From: Deltaproteobacteria bacterium
GTDB taxonomy: Bacteria > Myxococcota_A > Polyangia > Polyangiales > Houyiibacteriaceae
DNA length: 50,562 bases
Direction of reading: 5' to 3'
Assembly: GCA_019313915.1 (NCBI GenBank)
Contig: JAFDAJ010000019.1
Coordinates: forward strand, 1 to 50,562
Shown: positions 8,528 to 17,655 of the stretch, piece after piece
How positions within the stretch are numbered: position 1 is the stretch's first letter
How the letters are laid out: the number at the start of each line of letters is the position of its first letter
The notes under the pieces: model-generated
The model's input: only the letters and a program-made list of their open reading frames with translations
Databases searched by the model: none
What the model was told of the DNA's origin: nothing
Translations under genes and position numbers: made by a program

Positions 8528-8555
8528 CGCCCCAACCTTACCCCTGCGACGCGGC

Positions 8556-8590
8556 AAAGAAAAACCCCGCAAGGCAGAACGCCTGCGGGG
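8556..8590 (-). terminator. Intrinsic terminator downstream of hppA
   Basis: On the reverse strand CCCCGCAGGC is followed by a five-base loop, its complement with one bulged base, and TTTTTCTTT. It lies about 45 bases after the hppA stop and ends before the pgi start, separating the two genes. Confidence 0.8.
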
Positions 8591-8635
8591 TCTTCTCTCC
8601 CTGTACGGAAGGGCTAGATGAGAACTAGATGAGGA

Positions 8636-10717
8636 CTAGACGAGAAGCGGCGCGAGAACGAGCGCCACGATGCTCATCAGCTTGACGAGGATGTTCAGCG
8701 ACGGACCCGCCGTGTCCTTGAAGGGGTCACCGACGGTATCACCGACGACTGAGGCGGTGTGCGCCTCGCTGCCCTTCGGGTGGACCGAGCCATCCGTCAT
8801 CTTGTAGCCGCCGCCGCTTTCGAACGACTTCTTGGCGTTGTCCCAAGCGCCGCCGGCGTTGGCCATGAAAAGCGCCATCGTCACGCCCGACACGGTGACA
8901 CCGGCAAGCAAGCCGCCGAGCGGCTCCGGGCCCATCGTGAAGCCCACGACGACCGGGGTCAAAATGGCGAGCGCACCGGGCGCCACCATGCGCTTTAGAG
9001 AAGCCTCGGTCGAGATCTTCACGCAGCGGGCCGTGTCCGGCTTCGCCTTACCCTCGAGCAGCCCCGGAATCTCACGGAACTGACGACGGACCTCTTCGAT
9101 CATCTCCATCGCCGCGACTCCGACCGCCTTCATCGCCATCGACGAGAAGAGGAACGGAAGCATGCCGCCGAGGAACAAACCGGCCATGACCAGCGGCTTC
9201 GAGATGTTGATGCCCGAGATGCCTGCGGTCTGCGCGAAGGCAGCGAAGAGGGCAAGAGCCGTCATCGCCGCAGAGCCGATAGCAAAGCCCTTGCCGATTG
9301 CCGCGGTGGTGTTGCCGACCGCGTCCAACTTGTCCGTGCGCTCACGCACCTCAGGCGCCTGGCCGCTCATCTCGGCGATGCCGCCGGCGTTGTCGGCGAT
9401 GGGGCCGTACGCGTCGACCGCGAGCTGAATGCCGGTGGTGGAGAGCATGCCCAGCGCGGCGATGGCCACACCGTAGAGGCCCGCAACGTTCGCAGCGATG
9501 ACCACGCCAAAGGCGATGACGATGATCGGCATAGCGGTCGACTGCATGCCGACGGCCAAGCCCGCGATGATGTTGGTCGCAGTGCCCGTTTTGCTCTGCT
9601 CCGCGATGTTATCGACCGGACCCTTGTGCATCGACGTGTAATACGACGTGATTAGACCGACTAGAACGCCAGCGCCCAAGCCGGTGACGGTCGCCAAACC
9701 CACGTCGATCCAAGTCACGAGCTGGCCCTTCGAGGTCGTCGCGCCACCTTCTGGCCACATGACGTACGCGATTCCAAAGGTCGCCACTGCCATCACGCCC
9801 GCGGCGCCGAAAGCGCCCATGTCGAGCGCGTGCTGAGGATTGCCACCCTCTTTGGTACGGACGAAGAACGTGCCGACGATCGAACAAACGATGCCTGCAG
9901 CTGCGATGACGAGCGGCATGATGATCGGGTTGACGTTACCGCTCACCACGGCATCGAAGCCCAGCCCGAGAACCATCGCACCGATCATCGCGCCGACGAA
10001 AGACTCGAAGAGGTCGGCGCCCATGCCGGCCACGTCGCCGACGTTGTCACCCACGTTGTCTGCGATGACAGCGGGGTTACGGGGATCGTCCTCGGGAAGA
10101 CCCGCCTCGACCTTGCCGACGAGGTCGGCGCCGACGTCCGCGGCCTTGGTGTAGATGCCACCGCCGACTCGCGCGAAGAGCGCGATTGACGAGGCGCCCA
10201 TCGAGAAGCCGGTGAGGACGTTGACCGTGCGAACGAGCTCCCAGCCAAGCACGTTGGTGAATAAGAGGTAGAGCCCACTGAGACCGATCGTCGCGAGACC
10301 GACGACGGTCATGCCCATGACGGTGCCGCCCGAAAACGCTACCTGGAGCGCGGGGGATAGGCCGATGCGAGCCGCCATCGTGGTTCGCACGTTGGCGTTC
10401 GTCGCGACTTTCATGCCGGCCCAGCCTGCTGCAGCCGACAAGCTCGCGCCGACGACGAAGGCGCCCGCTATCTGCCAGCCGCGCTCGGGATCGCCAAAGT
10501 AGGCAACGCCCAGAATCGCGCCAACGGCGAGCACGAAGATCGACAGGACGCGATACTCGGCCCGGATGAACGCCAAGGCGCCTTCCTGAATCTGATCAGC
10601 GATCTCGACCATGTTGGCGTCGCCAGGATCCTGTTTGGAAACCCAACTCGCCTTCATCCAGGCGAAAAGAAGAGCGAGCACGCCGGCTGCGGGGGCTGCG
10701 TAAATCAGTTGTTGCAT
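8636..10717 (-). CDS. hppA: K+-dependent membrane-bound pyrophosphatase (ion-translocating)
   Basis: A 693-residue integral membrane protein with about 16 transmembrane segments that couples hydrolysis of cytosolic pyrophosphate to export of H+ and/or Na+. The conserved substrate site is clear: [11 protein letters not shown], then [20 protein letters not shown], and C-terminal [21 protein letters not shown]. The signature [16 protein letters not shown] has Ala at the position where K+-independent enzymes have Lys, so it belongs to the K+-dependent group. Whether it moves H+ or Na+ cannot be told by eye. GAGG upstream supports the ATG at 10717. A candidate promoter lies at 10773-10800 and a terminator at 8556-8590, so it is probably monocistronic. 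Confidence 0.97.
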   Translation of the reverse strand: MQQLIYAAPAAGVLALLFAWMKASWVSKQDPGDANMVEIADQIQEGALAFIRAEYRVLSIFVLAVGAILGVAYFGDPERGWQIAGAFVVGASLSAAAGWAGMKVATNANVRTTMAARIGLSPALQVAFSGGTVMGMTVVGLATIGLSGLYLLFTNVLGWELVRTVNVLTGFSMGASSIALFARVGGGIYTKAADVGADLVGKVEAGLPEDDPRNPAVIADNVGDNVGDVAGMGADLFESFVGAMIGAMVLGLGFDAVVSGNVNPIIMPLVIAAAGIVCSIVGTFFVRTKEGGNPQHALDMGAFGAAGVMAVATFGIAYVMWPEGGATTSKGQLVTWIDVGLATVTGLGAGVLVGLITSYYTSMHKGPVDNIAEQSKTGTATNIIAGLAVGMQSTAMPIIVIAFGVVIAANVAGLYGVAIAALGMLSTTGIQLAVDAYGPIADNAGGIAEMSGQAPEVRERTDKLDAVGNTTAAIGKGFAIGSAAMTALALFAAFAQTAGISGINISKPLVMAGLFLGGMLPFLFSSMAMKAVGVAAMEMIEEVRRQFREIPGLLEGKAKPDTARCVKISTEASLKRMVAPGALAILTPVVVGFTMGPEPLGGLLAGVTVSGVTMALFMANAGGAWDNAKKSFESGGGYKMTDGSVHPKGSEAHTASVVGDTVGDPFKDTAGPSLNILVKLMSIVALVLAPLLV

Positions 10718-10772
10718 ATGCGCTGAACCTCTATTTGAGCCCGGCCCCGGTTAACTGCTGGCGGGCGGCGCG

Positions 10773-10800
10773 TTTCTACAAGATTTGAAAATCAGGTCAA
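10773..10800 (-). promoter_or_regulatory. Candidate sigma-70 promoter for hppA
   Basis: On the reverse strand TTGACC (10800-10795) is followed after 16 bases by TAGAAA (10778-10773). It sits in the 128-base gap between fabD and hppA, about 55 bases upstream of the hppA start. Confidence 0.4.
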
Positions 10801-10845
10801 ACGCAGGGGAGGCGGCTTAGACAGGTACTTAGAATTACAGGCGAA

Positions 10846-11775
10846 TTAGCTCGCTCGGGCTTCCGCGATGGCCTCCTTGGCCGCAGCGAAGTCGGATGGG
10901 CCCTGGACGCTGACCCGCCCCGCCGTCTTGTCGATTCGGGCCAGGAGGGCGCTCAGCACCCGGCCTGGACCGACTTCGACGAAGAGCGAAACCCCATCGG
11001 CGATCATCCTGCGGACGCTTTCCTCCCACAGCACCGGCCGACTCACTTGGCGAATCAGCGCGTCCTTCGCGGCCTCCGCATCTGTGATCGGCGTGGCGTC
11101 CACATTGACATACACCGGCACGCGGGGGTCCGAGAACGCGAGCCGATCGATGTCCTCGCGTAGGCGCGCTTCGGCCGGCTCCATTAGTGTGGAATGGAAC
11201 GGCGCGCTGACCGGAAGAGTGCTGGCGCGCGCCCCCGCCGCCTTGAGCTTCATCCCCGCCTCGCTCACTGCCGTCGTCTCTCCCGCGATCACGATCTGTT
11301 GAGGGGAGTTGTAGTTGACCGCTTCAACCAGACCCGGGACCTCCGCACAGATTCGTTCGACGAGGGTACGGTCGGCTTTGAGCACCGCGGCCATCGCGCC
11401 TTCGCCGTACGGCACGGCCTCTTGCATGTATTGACCGCGCTTTCTCACGAGGCGCACCGCATCGGCGAGATCGAGCGTCCCCGCCGCAACGTGCGCGGAA
11501 TACTCGCCGAGACTGTGACCAGCCACGACATCGAACTCCGCGTCGAGAGCGCGAAGCACCGCAATCGACGCCGTCAGGACCGCGGGCTGAGTATTGGCGG
11601 TGAGCTTGAGGTCGTCTTCGGGACCTTCAAAGCAAAGCTGCGACAGGGCTTCGCCGAGCGCCTCGTCAGCTTCTTCGAACACTGCGCGCGCTTCATCCGA
11701 GGCATCGAATGCGTCCCGGCCCATGCCCACCTTTTGGCTGCCTTGCCCGGGAAAAACGAATGCGACCTTGCCCAT
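10846..11775 (-). CDS. fabD: [Acyl-carrier-protein] S-malonyltransferase
   Basis: A 309-residue malonyl-CoA:ACP transacylase, which loads malonate onto ACP for fatty-acid synthesis. The N-terminus MGKVAFVFPGQGSQ is typical. The nucleophile is Ser88 in GHSLGEY, the partner His is in SAPFHSTLMEP, and Arg/Gln pocket residues occur in VRKRGQYMQ. The C-terminal FVEVGPGRVLSAL is also standard. The start at ATG 11775 gives the family length; longer frames cross into the divergent gene. Unusually, no other fab genes (fabH, fabG, acpP, fabF) adjoin it in this window. Confidence 0.96.
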   Translation of the reverse strand: MGKVAFVFPGQGSQKVGMGRDAFDASDEARAVFEEADEALGEALSQLCFEGPEDDLKLTANTQPAVLTASIAVLRALDAEFDVVAGHSLGEYSAHVAAGTLDLADAVRLVRKRGQYMQEAVPYGEGAMAAVLKADRTLVERICAEVPGLVEAVNYNSPQQIVIAGETTAVSEAGMKLKAAGARASTLPVSAPFHSTLMEPAEARLREDIDRLAFSDPRVPVYVNVDATPITDAEAAKDALIRQVSRPVLWEESVRRMIADGVSLFVEVGPGRVLSALLARIDKTAGRVSVQGPSDFAAAKEAIAEARAS

Positions 11776-11800
11776 CGCGTGCGTGCATAGCACGATCTCC

Positions 11801-12277
11801 ATGGGGTTTCGCTTGGAAGAAAAACCAAACGCAGAAGACACAGAGCACTTGAGCGCGCTTTCGATCGGGCACTTCATCCTGGCGGGAGTCGCCCTCCTCG
11901 GCGGGATTCCCATGCTGTTGTCCGGCATCGCAGGAGCGAAGCTCATCGACGAATTCGGCAGTGACCTGTCCATGGCGATGGGCGACATCCCTGGGCAGCC
12001 CGGTGCGAGCCCGTTCGGGGGAAGTCCCGACGCCATGATGCAAGACATGAGCACGCTGTTGACCACCTTGATGGTGACCGCGGTCCTCGTCGCAGTGCTG
12101 AGCGCGGTGCACCTCGTGGTCGTCGGCGTCATGATCCGCAAGCGCCGATGGTGGACGTTTTGCTACCTCACCGGATGGGGCGAGTGCCTCATGTTCCCTT
12201 TCGGGACGATCCTGGGCATCTTCACCATCCTCGTACTATCGCGCCCGTCGGTGAAGCATCTATTCGGCGTCGACTGA
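11801..12277 (+). CDS. Small hydrophobic membrane protein, function unknown
   Basis: A 158-residue protein I do not recognise. It has a short charged N-terminus (LEEKPNAEDTEH) and hydrophobic segments at about residues 20-45, 85-113 and 122-150, separated by a loop rich in Gly, Pro and Met (DIPGQPGASPFGGSPDAMMQ). Pairs of basic residues (IRKRRW) fit a cytoplasmic loop. The start at ATG 11801 is only 25 bases from the divergent fabD start, so promoters must overlap or the true start lies further in. Both the start and the function are uncertain. Confidence 0.65.
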   Translation: MGFRLEEKPNAEDTEHLSALSIGHFILAGVALLGGIPMLLSGIAGAKLIDEFGSDLSMAMGDIPGQPGASPFGGSPDAMMQDMSTLLTTLMVTAVLVAVLSAVHLVVVGVMIRKRRWWTFCYLTGWGECLMFPFGTILGIFTILVLSRPSVKHLFGVD

Positions 12278-12353
12278 CCCTGGCGGACCGCCCCTGGCGA
12301 TTGACAAGCCCCCTGTCGAGCCTTACCGAAGGACGTTGAGTGGAGGCGACTCG

Positions 12354-12608
12354 ATGGTTGAAGCTGAAGACTTGGAAGAACGAATCCGTCAGGGCGTGGG
12401 CGACGTGTCGCACATCGTGGTGAAGGACCTCACGGGCACCAAAGATCACTGGGAAGCGCTGATCGTGTCGCAGTCTTTTTCCGGCAAATCGGCCATCGAA
12501 CAGCACCAAATGGTCTACGCTGCGCTGGGTGAGCTCATGGCTGGGCCGGTTCATGCACTTGCGCTCAAGACCTACTCGCCCGAGAGTTGGCATAAGCAAG
12601 AGGGATAA
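12354..12608 (+). CDS. BolA family protein
   Basis: An 84-residue BolA/IbaG-like protein that works with monothiol glutaredoxins in iron-sulfur cluster trafficking or regulation. The family signature appears as HWEALIVSQSFSGKS followed by IEQHQMVYAALGEL, with the conserved His ligand in the latter, and the C-terminal ALALKTYSPESW. GGAGG seven bases before the ATG at 12354 decides the start over a TTG at 12336. It is two bases from grxD, a classical BolA-Grx4 pair. Confidence 0.93.
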   Translation: MVEAEDLEERIRQGVGDVSHIVVKDLTGTKDHWEALIVSQSFSGKSAIEQHQMVYAALGELMAGPVHALALKTYSPESWHKQEG

Positions 12609-12610
12609 AG

Positions 12611-12931
12611 ATGGAAGATACCTTGCAAGAACGCATCCAGGGCATCATCGACAGTAACGATGTCGTGCTCTTCATGAAGGGCACCAAGCACTTCCCCCAG
12701 TGCGGATTTTCGGCGACTGTCGTCGAGGTGCTGCGCCGCTCGGGCTCGGATTTCCAGGACGTAAACGTCCTCGAAGATCCCGACATCCGGCAGGGAATCA
12801 AGGAGTTCGCCAACTGGCCAACGATCCCGCAGCTTTACGTCCGCGGTAAGTTCGTCGGCGGCTGCGACATCATTCGCGAGATGTACGAGAAGGGTGAACT
12901 CGACGCCGTGCTTTCTGCTAAAGAAAGCTGA
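12611..12931 (+). CDS. grxD: Grx4-family monothiol glutaredoxin
   Basis: A 106-residue monothiol glutaredoxin that binds a [2Fe-2S] cluster with glutathione and passes it to client proteins. The active site is CGFS (Cys31), preceded by VLFMKGTKHFPQ. The glutathione-binding elements WPTIPQLYVRGKFVGGCDI and the C-terminal helix are complete. It is cotranscribed with bolA, and the two products are known to form heterodimers in other organisms. The kinase gene follows 12 bases downstream. Confidence 0.96.
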   Translation: MEDTLQERIQGIIDSNDVVLFMKGTKHFPQCGFSATVVEVLRRSGSDFQDVNVLEDPDIRQGIKEFANWPTIPQLYVRGKFVGGCDIIREMYEKGELDAVLSAKES

Positions 12932-12943
12932 GGCGTCAGCCAC

Positions 12944-13990
12944 ATGACAGAGCTGCTCGGCGGCAAATACGAGGTCTTGGAGCTCGCGGGTGAAGGCGGG
13001 ATGGCCAAGGTATATCGCGGGCAGACGCACGGGGCTGCAGGGTTCACGCGGCCCGTGGCGATCAAGCGCGTGCTCGCACCGTTGAGTCAGAACCCCGAGT
13101 TCCTCAAGATGTTCGTCGAAGAGGCGCGCGTCGTCTCCGAGCTAGATCATCCGAACATCGCGCAGATTCACGACTTCGATCGCGACCGCACAGGCGAGTA
13201 CTACTTGGTCCTCGAATGGGTCGAGGGACTCACACTTGCCGAGTGGCGCCAAGGGTATCGGGCCCACGGCAACCACACGCCGTGGACTCTGACGGCGGCC
13301 ATCGGGATCGAGATCCTCGAAGCCCTTCACGCCGCACACGCGCGAGAAGACGCCGAGGGGCGGCCGGCGCCGGTCTTCCACCGGGACGTGACGCCGCAAA
13401 ACGTGATGGTGAGCAACTGCGGTGTCGTGAAGCTGACGGATTTCGGCCTGGCGCGCGCGATGGATCGGAGCTCGATCACCAAGCCCGGTTTCGTGAAGGG
13501 CAAGCTCTCCTATCTGGCGCCGGAGCTGACGTACGAAGCCGAACCGAGCGCCCAAACCGATGTGTTCAGCGCGGGTGTGGTGCTTTGGGAGGTTCTTGCG
13601 GGCGAAAAGCTCTTCAAAGGCGAAGACCCACTCGAGATCGTCGGCACGATCCGTGACATGGACGTCCCTGACCTCGCGGAGTTTCGTGATGACCTGCCGG
13701 AGCGGTTGAGGGAGATCATCCGAAAGGCGCTTCGACGCAATCCGATCGAGCGCTACGCCTCCAGCAGAGAGATGGCGCGCGACCTCGCGGCCCTCCTACG
13801 CACCACGGACGAAGTCACCGACTCCCACGTGATCGCCCAAAGCGTCCGCTGGGCCCATGCTCAACTCGAACAGACGCGCCCAAGCGAACCGGCAACCAAG
13901 CCCTTCGCCGCACAAGAGGCCCTAACCAGAGCCGCTTCAGCCGACGAAACAATCCCCGACACCAACATCCCCCTAACCCGCCGCAAGTAA
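12944..13990 (+). CDS. Soluble Hanks-type serine/threonine protein kinase
   Basis: A 348-residue eukaryotic-type kinase without transmembrane or PASTA segments, so it is probably cytosolic. The kinase domain covers about residues 9-285: glycine loop AGEGGMAKVY, ATP Lys41 in VAIKRVL, helix-C Glu60 in FVEEARVV, catalytic loop HRDVTPQN (Asp148), DFG at 166-168, and LAPE in the activation segment. All catalytic residues are present, so it should be active. The C-terminal 60 residues look unstructured. The proximity to bolA-grxD may mean cotranscription; a functional link is only inference. Confidence 0.93.
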   Translation: MTELLGGKYEVLELAGEGGMAKVYRGQTHGAAGFTRPVAIKRVLAPLSQNPEFLKMFVEEARVVSELDHPNIAQIHDFDRDRTGEYYLVLEWVEGLTLAEWRQGYRAHGNHTPWTLTAAIGIEILEALHAAHAREDAEGRPAPVFHRDVTPQNVMVSNCGVVKLTDFGLARAMDRSSITKPGFVKGKLSYLAPELTYEAEPSAQTDVFSAGVVLWEVLAGEKLFKGEDPLEIVGTIRDMDVPDLAEFRDDLPERLREIIRKALRRNPIERYASSREMARDLAALLRTTDEVTDSHVIAQSVRWAHAQLEQTRPSEPATKPFAAQEALTRAASADETIPDTNIPLTRRK

Positions 13991-13999
13991 CCGCTCGCA

Positions 14000-14021
14000 C
14001 TGCCGCTGCCGCTGCCGCTGC
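14000..14021. repeat. CTGCCG hexamer tract between convergent genes
   Basis: Three exact CTGCCG units plus one partial fill the 30-base gap between the kinase and TVP38 genes and touch the stop codon of the latter at 14021-14023. This is the third place in the window where a hexamer tract abuts a stop codon. Confidence 0.6.
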
Positions 14022-14581
14022 TACAAGAGATTGAACCCCAGCCCCGCGGCTACCGATAGGGCTACGAAGGGGGGGGTCATGCCGATGACTGCGGCGATCA
14101 TGTAGTCGCGGAACGTTACGCTGGACATGGCCAGCGTGTAGTTCACAGGAGGAATCGCCCATAGGAAAAGGCGGATGACGATCATCGAGCGGATTGGGCG
14201 CTCCTCCAGGTGGTCGAGAGGCTTTTGCAGGAAGGGGCGGTTGATGTTGAGGTTCTTCAGGGGCTGTCCGCCGATGGTGCGCACGATGACGAACGATACG
14301 GCGACAGAGACGGTTGCTGCGATGACAGATGCCACCGAACCCCAAATCGGGCCGTATGCGAGCCCCGAAACCATGACGAAGAGGAAGCCGGGGATATAGA
14401 GCAGCTGACCCACACTAAAGATCGCGACGAAAACAGCGAACCCGCCGACCCCTGCCGCCCGCATCGACTCGCGAATGCCGTCCACGGTGAGCCCCTCGGT
14501 GAAGCCAGTCACCCGCCCGATTACATAGGCGCCAACGAGGAACACGGCCAACAGCGTTAAGCGAACCCAGGGGTTGTTCAC
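14021..14581 (-). CDS. TVP38/TMEM64 family (DedA-superfamily) membrane protein
   Basis: A 186-residue inner-membrane protein. The first helix is at about residues 7-24 and the SNARE-associated/DedA-like core follows from about residue 45, with the family features GFLFVMVSGLAYGPIWGS, a basic re-entrant region, and IRLFLWAIPPVNYTLAMSSVTFRDY near the C-terminus, where the Pro-rich turn is typical. The family includes lipid scramblase- or transporter-like proteins, but a substrate cannot be assigned. It lies 72 bases after the TPR gene in the same direction and could be the last gene of the DUF58 operon, although a hairpin at 14634-14652 intervenes. Confidence 0.85.
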   Translation of the reverse strand: MNNPWVRLTLLAVFLVGAYVIGRVTGFTEGLTVDGIRESMRAAGVGGFAVFVAIFSVGQLLYIPGFLFVMVSGLAYGPIWGSVASVIAATVSVAVSFVIVRTIGGQPLKNLNINRPFLQKPLDHLEERPIRSMIVIRLFLWAIPPVNYTLAMSSVTFRDYMIAAVIGMTPPFVALSVAAGLGFNLL

Positions 14582-14633
14582 GGCCCGCAGTAAGACACAG
14601 CGCCGTCCGCAAGGCTAGGGGTGAGGCCCCATG

Positions 14634-14652
14634 GTCGGCGCGAAGCGCCGAC
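14634..14652 (-). other. Intercistronic hairpin after the TPR gene
   Basis: A perfect 8-bp stem (GTCGGCGC) closes on a 3-base loop, beginning two bases after the TPR gene stop at 14654. There is no T-run on the reverse strand, so it may be an mRNA-stabilising or weak attenuating hairpin rather than a full terminator. Confidence 0.4.
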
Positions 14653-14653
14653 T

Positions 14654-16612
14654 TTACGGGGGGGCCAGGAGCATATCGAGCGGATTCCGAGTGACCCGGT
14701 TTGAGCCGTCGAGGGAGTTGATGTCGATCCGGCTGAGGTCGACGCGCGGCGAGAAGATGACCTCGTGAAACGAATCGACCACGCGCTGGGCATAGCTCTC
14801 GCTCGTTTCGTCTTCTTCGAGCTCCGCTTCACTGCAACCCCATGAGGTTCCTGTGCGCCCAAACAAGCAGATGCGGGCCCCGTCGACCTGGATGAGAAGC
14901 CCGTTGCCTGATCTCTCGAAACGGGGAGACCGCATGACCGCCTTTGCGAGGGCGCGGTCGATCTCGGCGTCGCTCGAGTGCGCTTCCACCGGCAGAGCCC
15001 ATCCCAACCGACGGAAGAGCCCTGGATCGGTGGCAAGGACTTCCTCGTAGAGCGCGGTGGTTTCGCGCGGATCAGAAAGCGACTTCGCAAGCACCGCGAC
15101 CACGCGCTGTCGCAGCAACCCGTCTCCGGGCTGCAGCCCTTTCAGCGCCTGCTCGGCGTGTTCGACCGCCTCCTCGTAGTCGCGCTGCGCCAAAGAGACC
15201 TCGGCGAGCACCGCACTGTAGTAAGCGGTTGCGCCTCGCCTCGGGTCGTCTTTTGCGACTCGCGCGATCGCAGCTCGTACCACGCCGGGACCAAGCGCGC
15301 CGATTAACTCGCCCAAGAACCACGGCGGCATGACTGCACTGCGTGCCGTCCCAATTGCAAATATTCCGACGAGTCGCGCTTCGTCGTCGAGAAAGCGCGC
15401 CACCTGCCGAGCGCTCATCCATGCCTCGAAACGCAACCAAAGCGCTTTGCCTTGCGCCCACCAGCGCAAATAAAACGGCTTCGCAGCAGCGCGCTCAACC
15501 GTCATCTCCGCCAACGTCAGACGCGCCCGCCTGTCGAGAAGCGCGACGATGCTCCGGTCTTGTTGCGGGTCGCGACTGTTGTGCGAGCGCCGGTCCGGAA
15601 GCACGGAAGCCTTGTCGGTGATCCGCAGCGCCTCATCTGGCCTTCCCATCAACAACAGAAACGCGGCAAGGGAGCGGCGGGCTTCGTTGCGATCAGAGTC
15701 ACGCACGTGCGCCGGCCGGGCTGCCCGATGACGGGGCACCTCCTTCAACGCAGACAACGCTTCGGCAAAGCGCCCTGCCCTCATGTAGAGATCGGCAAGC
15801 TCGAGCCACGGATTCCCATACCAAGAAAGCCCACTCTTGGAAGCCTCCATCAAGAGCCGCTCCGCCTCGTCGAACCGAAAGACCGATCTGGCCGCCTCCG
15901 CGTAATTGCCGAGGTCAACGGCCGTCGCGCTTCCAAAATGACTGCTCCCGTATTCGACCGCCTCCGCGCACACTTCGTAGCTCTTCGCGTCATCACCGGC
16001 TTCGAACTCGATCGCGCATAGCGCGTTCTTAGCCCGTTCGATCTGATACGGGTCGCCGGTGGCCAACCCCTCCTCGGCGGCCAGACGCGCCTTGTCGAAC
16101 TCGCGTTTCTTCATGAGGGGCCAGGCGAGCTCAGCCTTGAGCTGAGGAGTATAGAGCTCGTTGTAGCGGTACATGAAGGCGAGCTGTTCGTCGTAGTGTT
16201 CGAGATCGCCGTGCACGCGGGTCAGCTCCACCAAGACGCGCGCATGCCAGCGCCACGGCTGGCTCGGCGCGGGTTGCCCACCCTCGCTTGCCTCGAAAAG
16301 GTCGAGCGAGTGCATTTGATGAAACAGCGCCTTCGGGAAGTTGGCTTCGCCATAGTGTTGCGCCATTCCCAAGACGAGATGAGCGACGTACGAATTCGGA
16401 TGCTCCATCAGATACGTCTCGGCGTCTTCCCGAGCCTTCACGTAGCGCTGACGTTCGACCAATTCCCAAAGGGCAAGCTCTTCGGCCTCCGCTTCTTCGC
16501 CTTCGAGCAAGAGCGGCGCGATCATGTCTTCCGCCGCAGCCAACGACGCACATAGCGCCACGGCCATCAGGACGGCGGCAAAACGGGCTGACGCGGACTG
16601 GCGCATCGTCAC
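14654..16612 (-). CDS. Exported TPR-type repeat protein, function unknown
   Basis: A protein of about 652 residues with a Sec signal peptide (hydrophobic segment about residues 10-25, probable cleavage after SLAAA). The rest is almost entirely helical, with repeated A-A-x-x-G-L and Y-x-x-A-E patterns typical of tetratricopeptide repeats, for example ERLLMEASKSGLSWYGNPW and LADLYMRAGRFAEALSALKE. The C-terminal region (about 530-652) is less repetitive and contains LIQVDGARICLFGRTGTSW. The start is either the GTG at 16612, overlapping the MoxR stop as GTGA, or the ATG at 16606. Its place after MoxR suggests a scaffold role in that module; this is inference. Confidence 0.75.
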   Translation of the reverse strand: MTMRQSASARFAAVLMAVALCASLAAAEDMIAPLLLEGEEAEAEELALWELVERQRYVKAREDAETYLMEHPNSYVAHLVLGMAQHYGEANFPKALFHQMHSLDLFEASEGGQPAPSQPWRWHARVLVELTRVHGDLEHYDEQLAFMYRYNELYTPQLKAELAWPLMKKREFDKARLAAEEGLATGDPYQIERAKNALCAIEFEAGDDAKSYEVCAEAVEYGSSHFGSATAVDLGNYAEAARSVFRFDEAERLLMEASKSGLSWYGNPWLELADLYMRAGRFAEALSALKEVPRHRAARPAHVRDSDRNEARRSLAAFLLLMGRPDEALRITDKASVLPDRRSHNSRDPQQDRSIVALLDRRARLTLAEMTVERAAAKPFYLRWWAQGKALWLRFEAWMSARQVARFLDDEARLVGIFAIGTARSAVMPPWFLGELIGALGPGVVRAAIARVAKDDPRRGATAYYSAVLAEVSLAQRDYEEAVEHAEQALKGLQPGDGLLRQRVVAVLAKSLSDPRETTALYEEVLATDPGLFRRLGWALPVEAHSSDAEIDRALAKAVMRSPRFERSGNGLLIQVDGARICLFGRTGTSWGCSEAELEEDETSESYAQRVVDSFHEVIFSPRVDLSRIDINSLDGSNRVTRNPLDMLLAPP

Positions 16613-17622
16613 CCGCGGCGCAGGCTCGCTCTGGCGAGCTTTTCGATCTGGACGGCGGTGGCCTCAGCGATTAGTGCGTCGACATCTTCAACTCCCGGAG
16701 CGCATTCGAGTCGGTGCTTGAACACGTGAGGAGCCAATGCCTCGATGTCTTCGGGCGAGACGAAGTCACGGCCGTGGATCACCGCGCGCGCCTGAAGAGC
16801 CGGTAACATCAAGACGAGTGCCCGGGTCGAAGCGCCTTGAAGGACACGCGAGTCACTCCGCAGCAAACGCGCTAGATCGACCAACGCTTCCTTGACGACG
16901 GGCGCAACATGAACGGCTCCGCGCGTGTGGCGCCGAGCCGCGAGGATCTCCGCGCGGGACACGCCCGGATGATCGCTGGCCACCTCGAGGCTTGCCCGAG
17001 GATACTGGTCCAGCACCTCGAGCTCCGAAGCGCGGTCGATGTGCTTCATCTCGATCTTGAAGAGGAATCGGTCGAGTTGCGGCGTCGGGAGCGGATAGGT
17101 ACCCGCCAAGTCGAGCGGGTTCTGTGTCGCGATGACGAAGAAGAGATCGTCGAGGAGGTAGGAGTGGTTGTCGACCGTCACCTGTTTTTCAGCCATGGCT
17201 TCGAGCATCGCGGCCTGCACTTTGGGTGACGTGCGATTGATCTCGTCAGCCAGCACGATGTGCGCGAAGACCGGGCCACGGCGAAACGCAAAGTGGCTGG
17301 TCTCGACGTCGAAGATGTTGGTGCCTGTGATGTCGCTCGGAAGCAGATCGGGGGTGAACTGGATGCGACGAAAGGCCGCGACCTCACTGGTGCCGTCACC
17401 CTCTTCGAGCGCATTGCCGAGCGCGCGCGCAAGGGTCGTCTTGCCGGAGCCAGGGTAGTCTTCGAGGAGCACGTGCCCATCGGCGAACAGCGCGATGAGC
17501 ACCAGCTCGACCACGTCGTCCCGACCTCGAATCGCCGCGCTCAACCGAACGCCCAGCCGTCTCGCAACTTCGCGCGCGCCGGTCAACGTGTCGTCAATGG
17601 ATGACTGAATCGCTTGCTGCAT
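16609..17622 (-). CDS. MoxR family AAA+ ATPase
   Basis: A 337-residue AAA+ ATPase of the MoxR type, a chaperone-like ATPase that usually acts with a DUF58 and/or vWA protein. The Walker A motif is EDYPGSGKT (Lys61), Walker B is IVLADEINRT, and sensor 1 is in FVIATQNPLDLAGTYPLPTPQLDRFLFK. The C-terminal lid domain contains the usual SPEDIEALAPHVFKHRL. It overlaps the TPR gene and lies 33 bases after the transglutaminase gene. The order DUF58, transglutaminase, MoxR resembles operons seen in many bacteria, whose exact substrates are poorly known. Confidence 0.95.
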   Translation of the reverse strand: MQQAIQSSIDDTLTGAREVARRLGVRLSAAIRGRDDVVELVLIALFADGHVLLEDYPGSGKTTLARALGNALEEGDGTSEVAAFRRIQFTPDLLPSDITGTNIFDVETSHFAFRRGPVFAHIVLADEINRTSPKVQAAMLEAMAEKQVTVDNHSYLLDDLFFVIATQNPLDLAGTYPLPTPQLDRFLFKIEMKHIDRASELEVLDQYPRASLEVASDHPGVSRAEILAARRHTRGAVHVAPVVKEALVDLARLLRSDSRVLQGASTRALVLMLPALQARAVIHGRDFVSPEDIEALAPHVFKHRLECAPGVEDVDALIAEATAVQIEKLARASLRRG

Positions 17623-17655
17623 GTCAGTTCGGAGCTCCGTTGTGGAAGGATGGCA

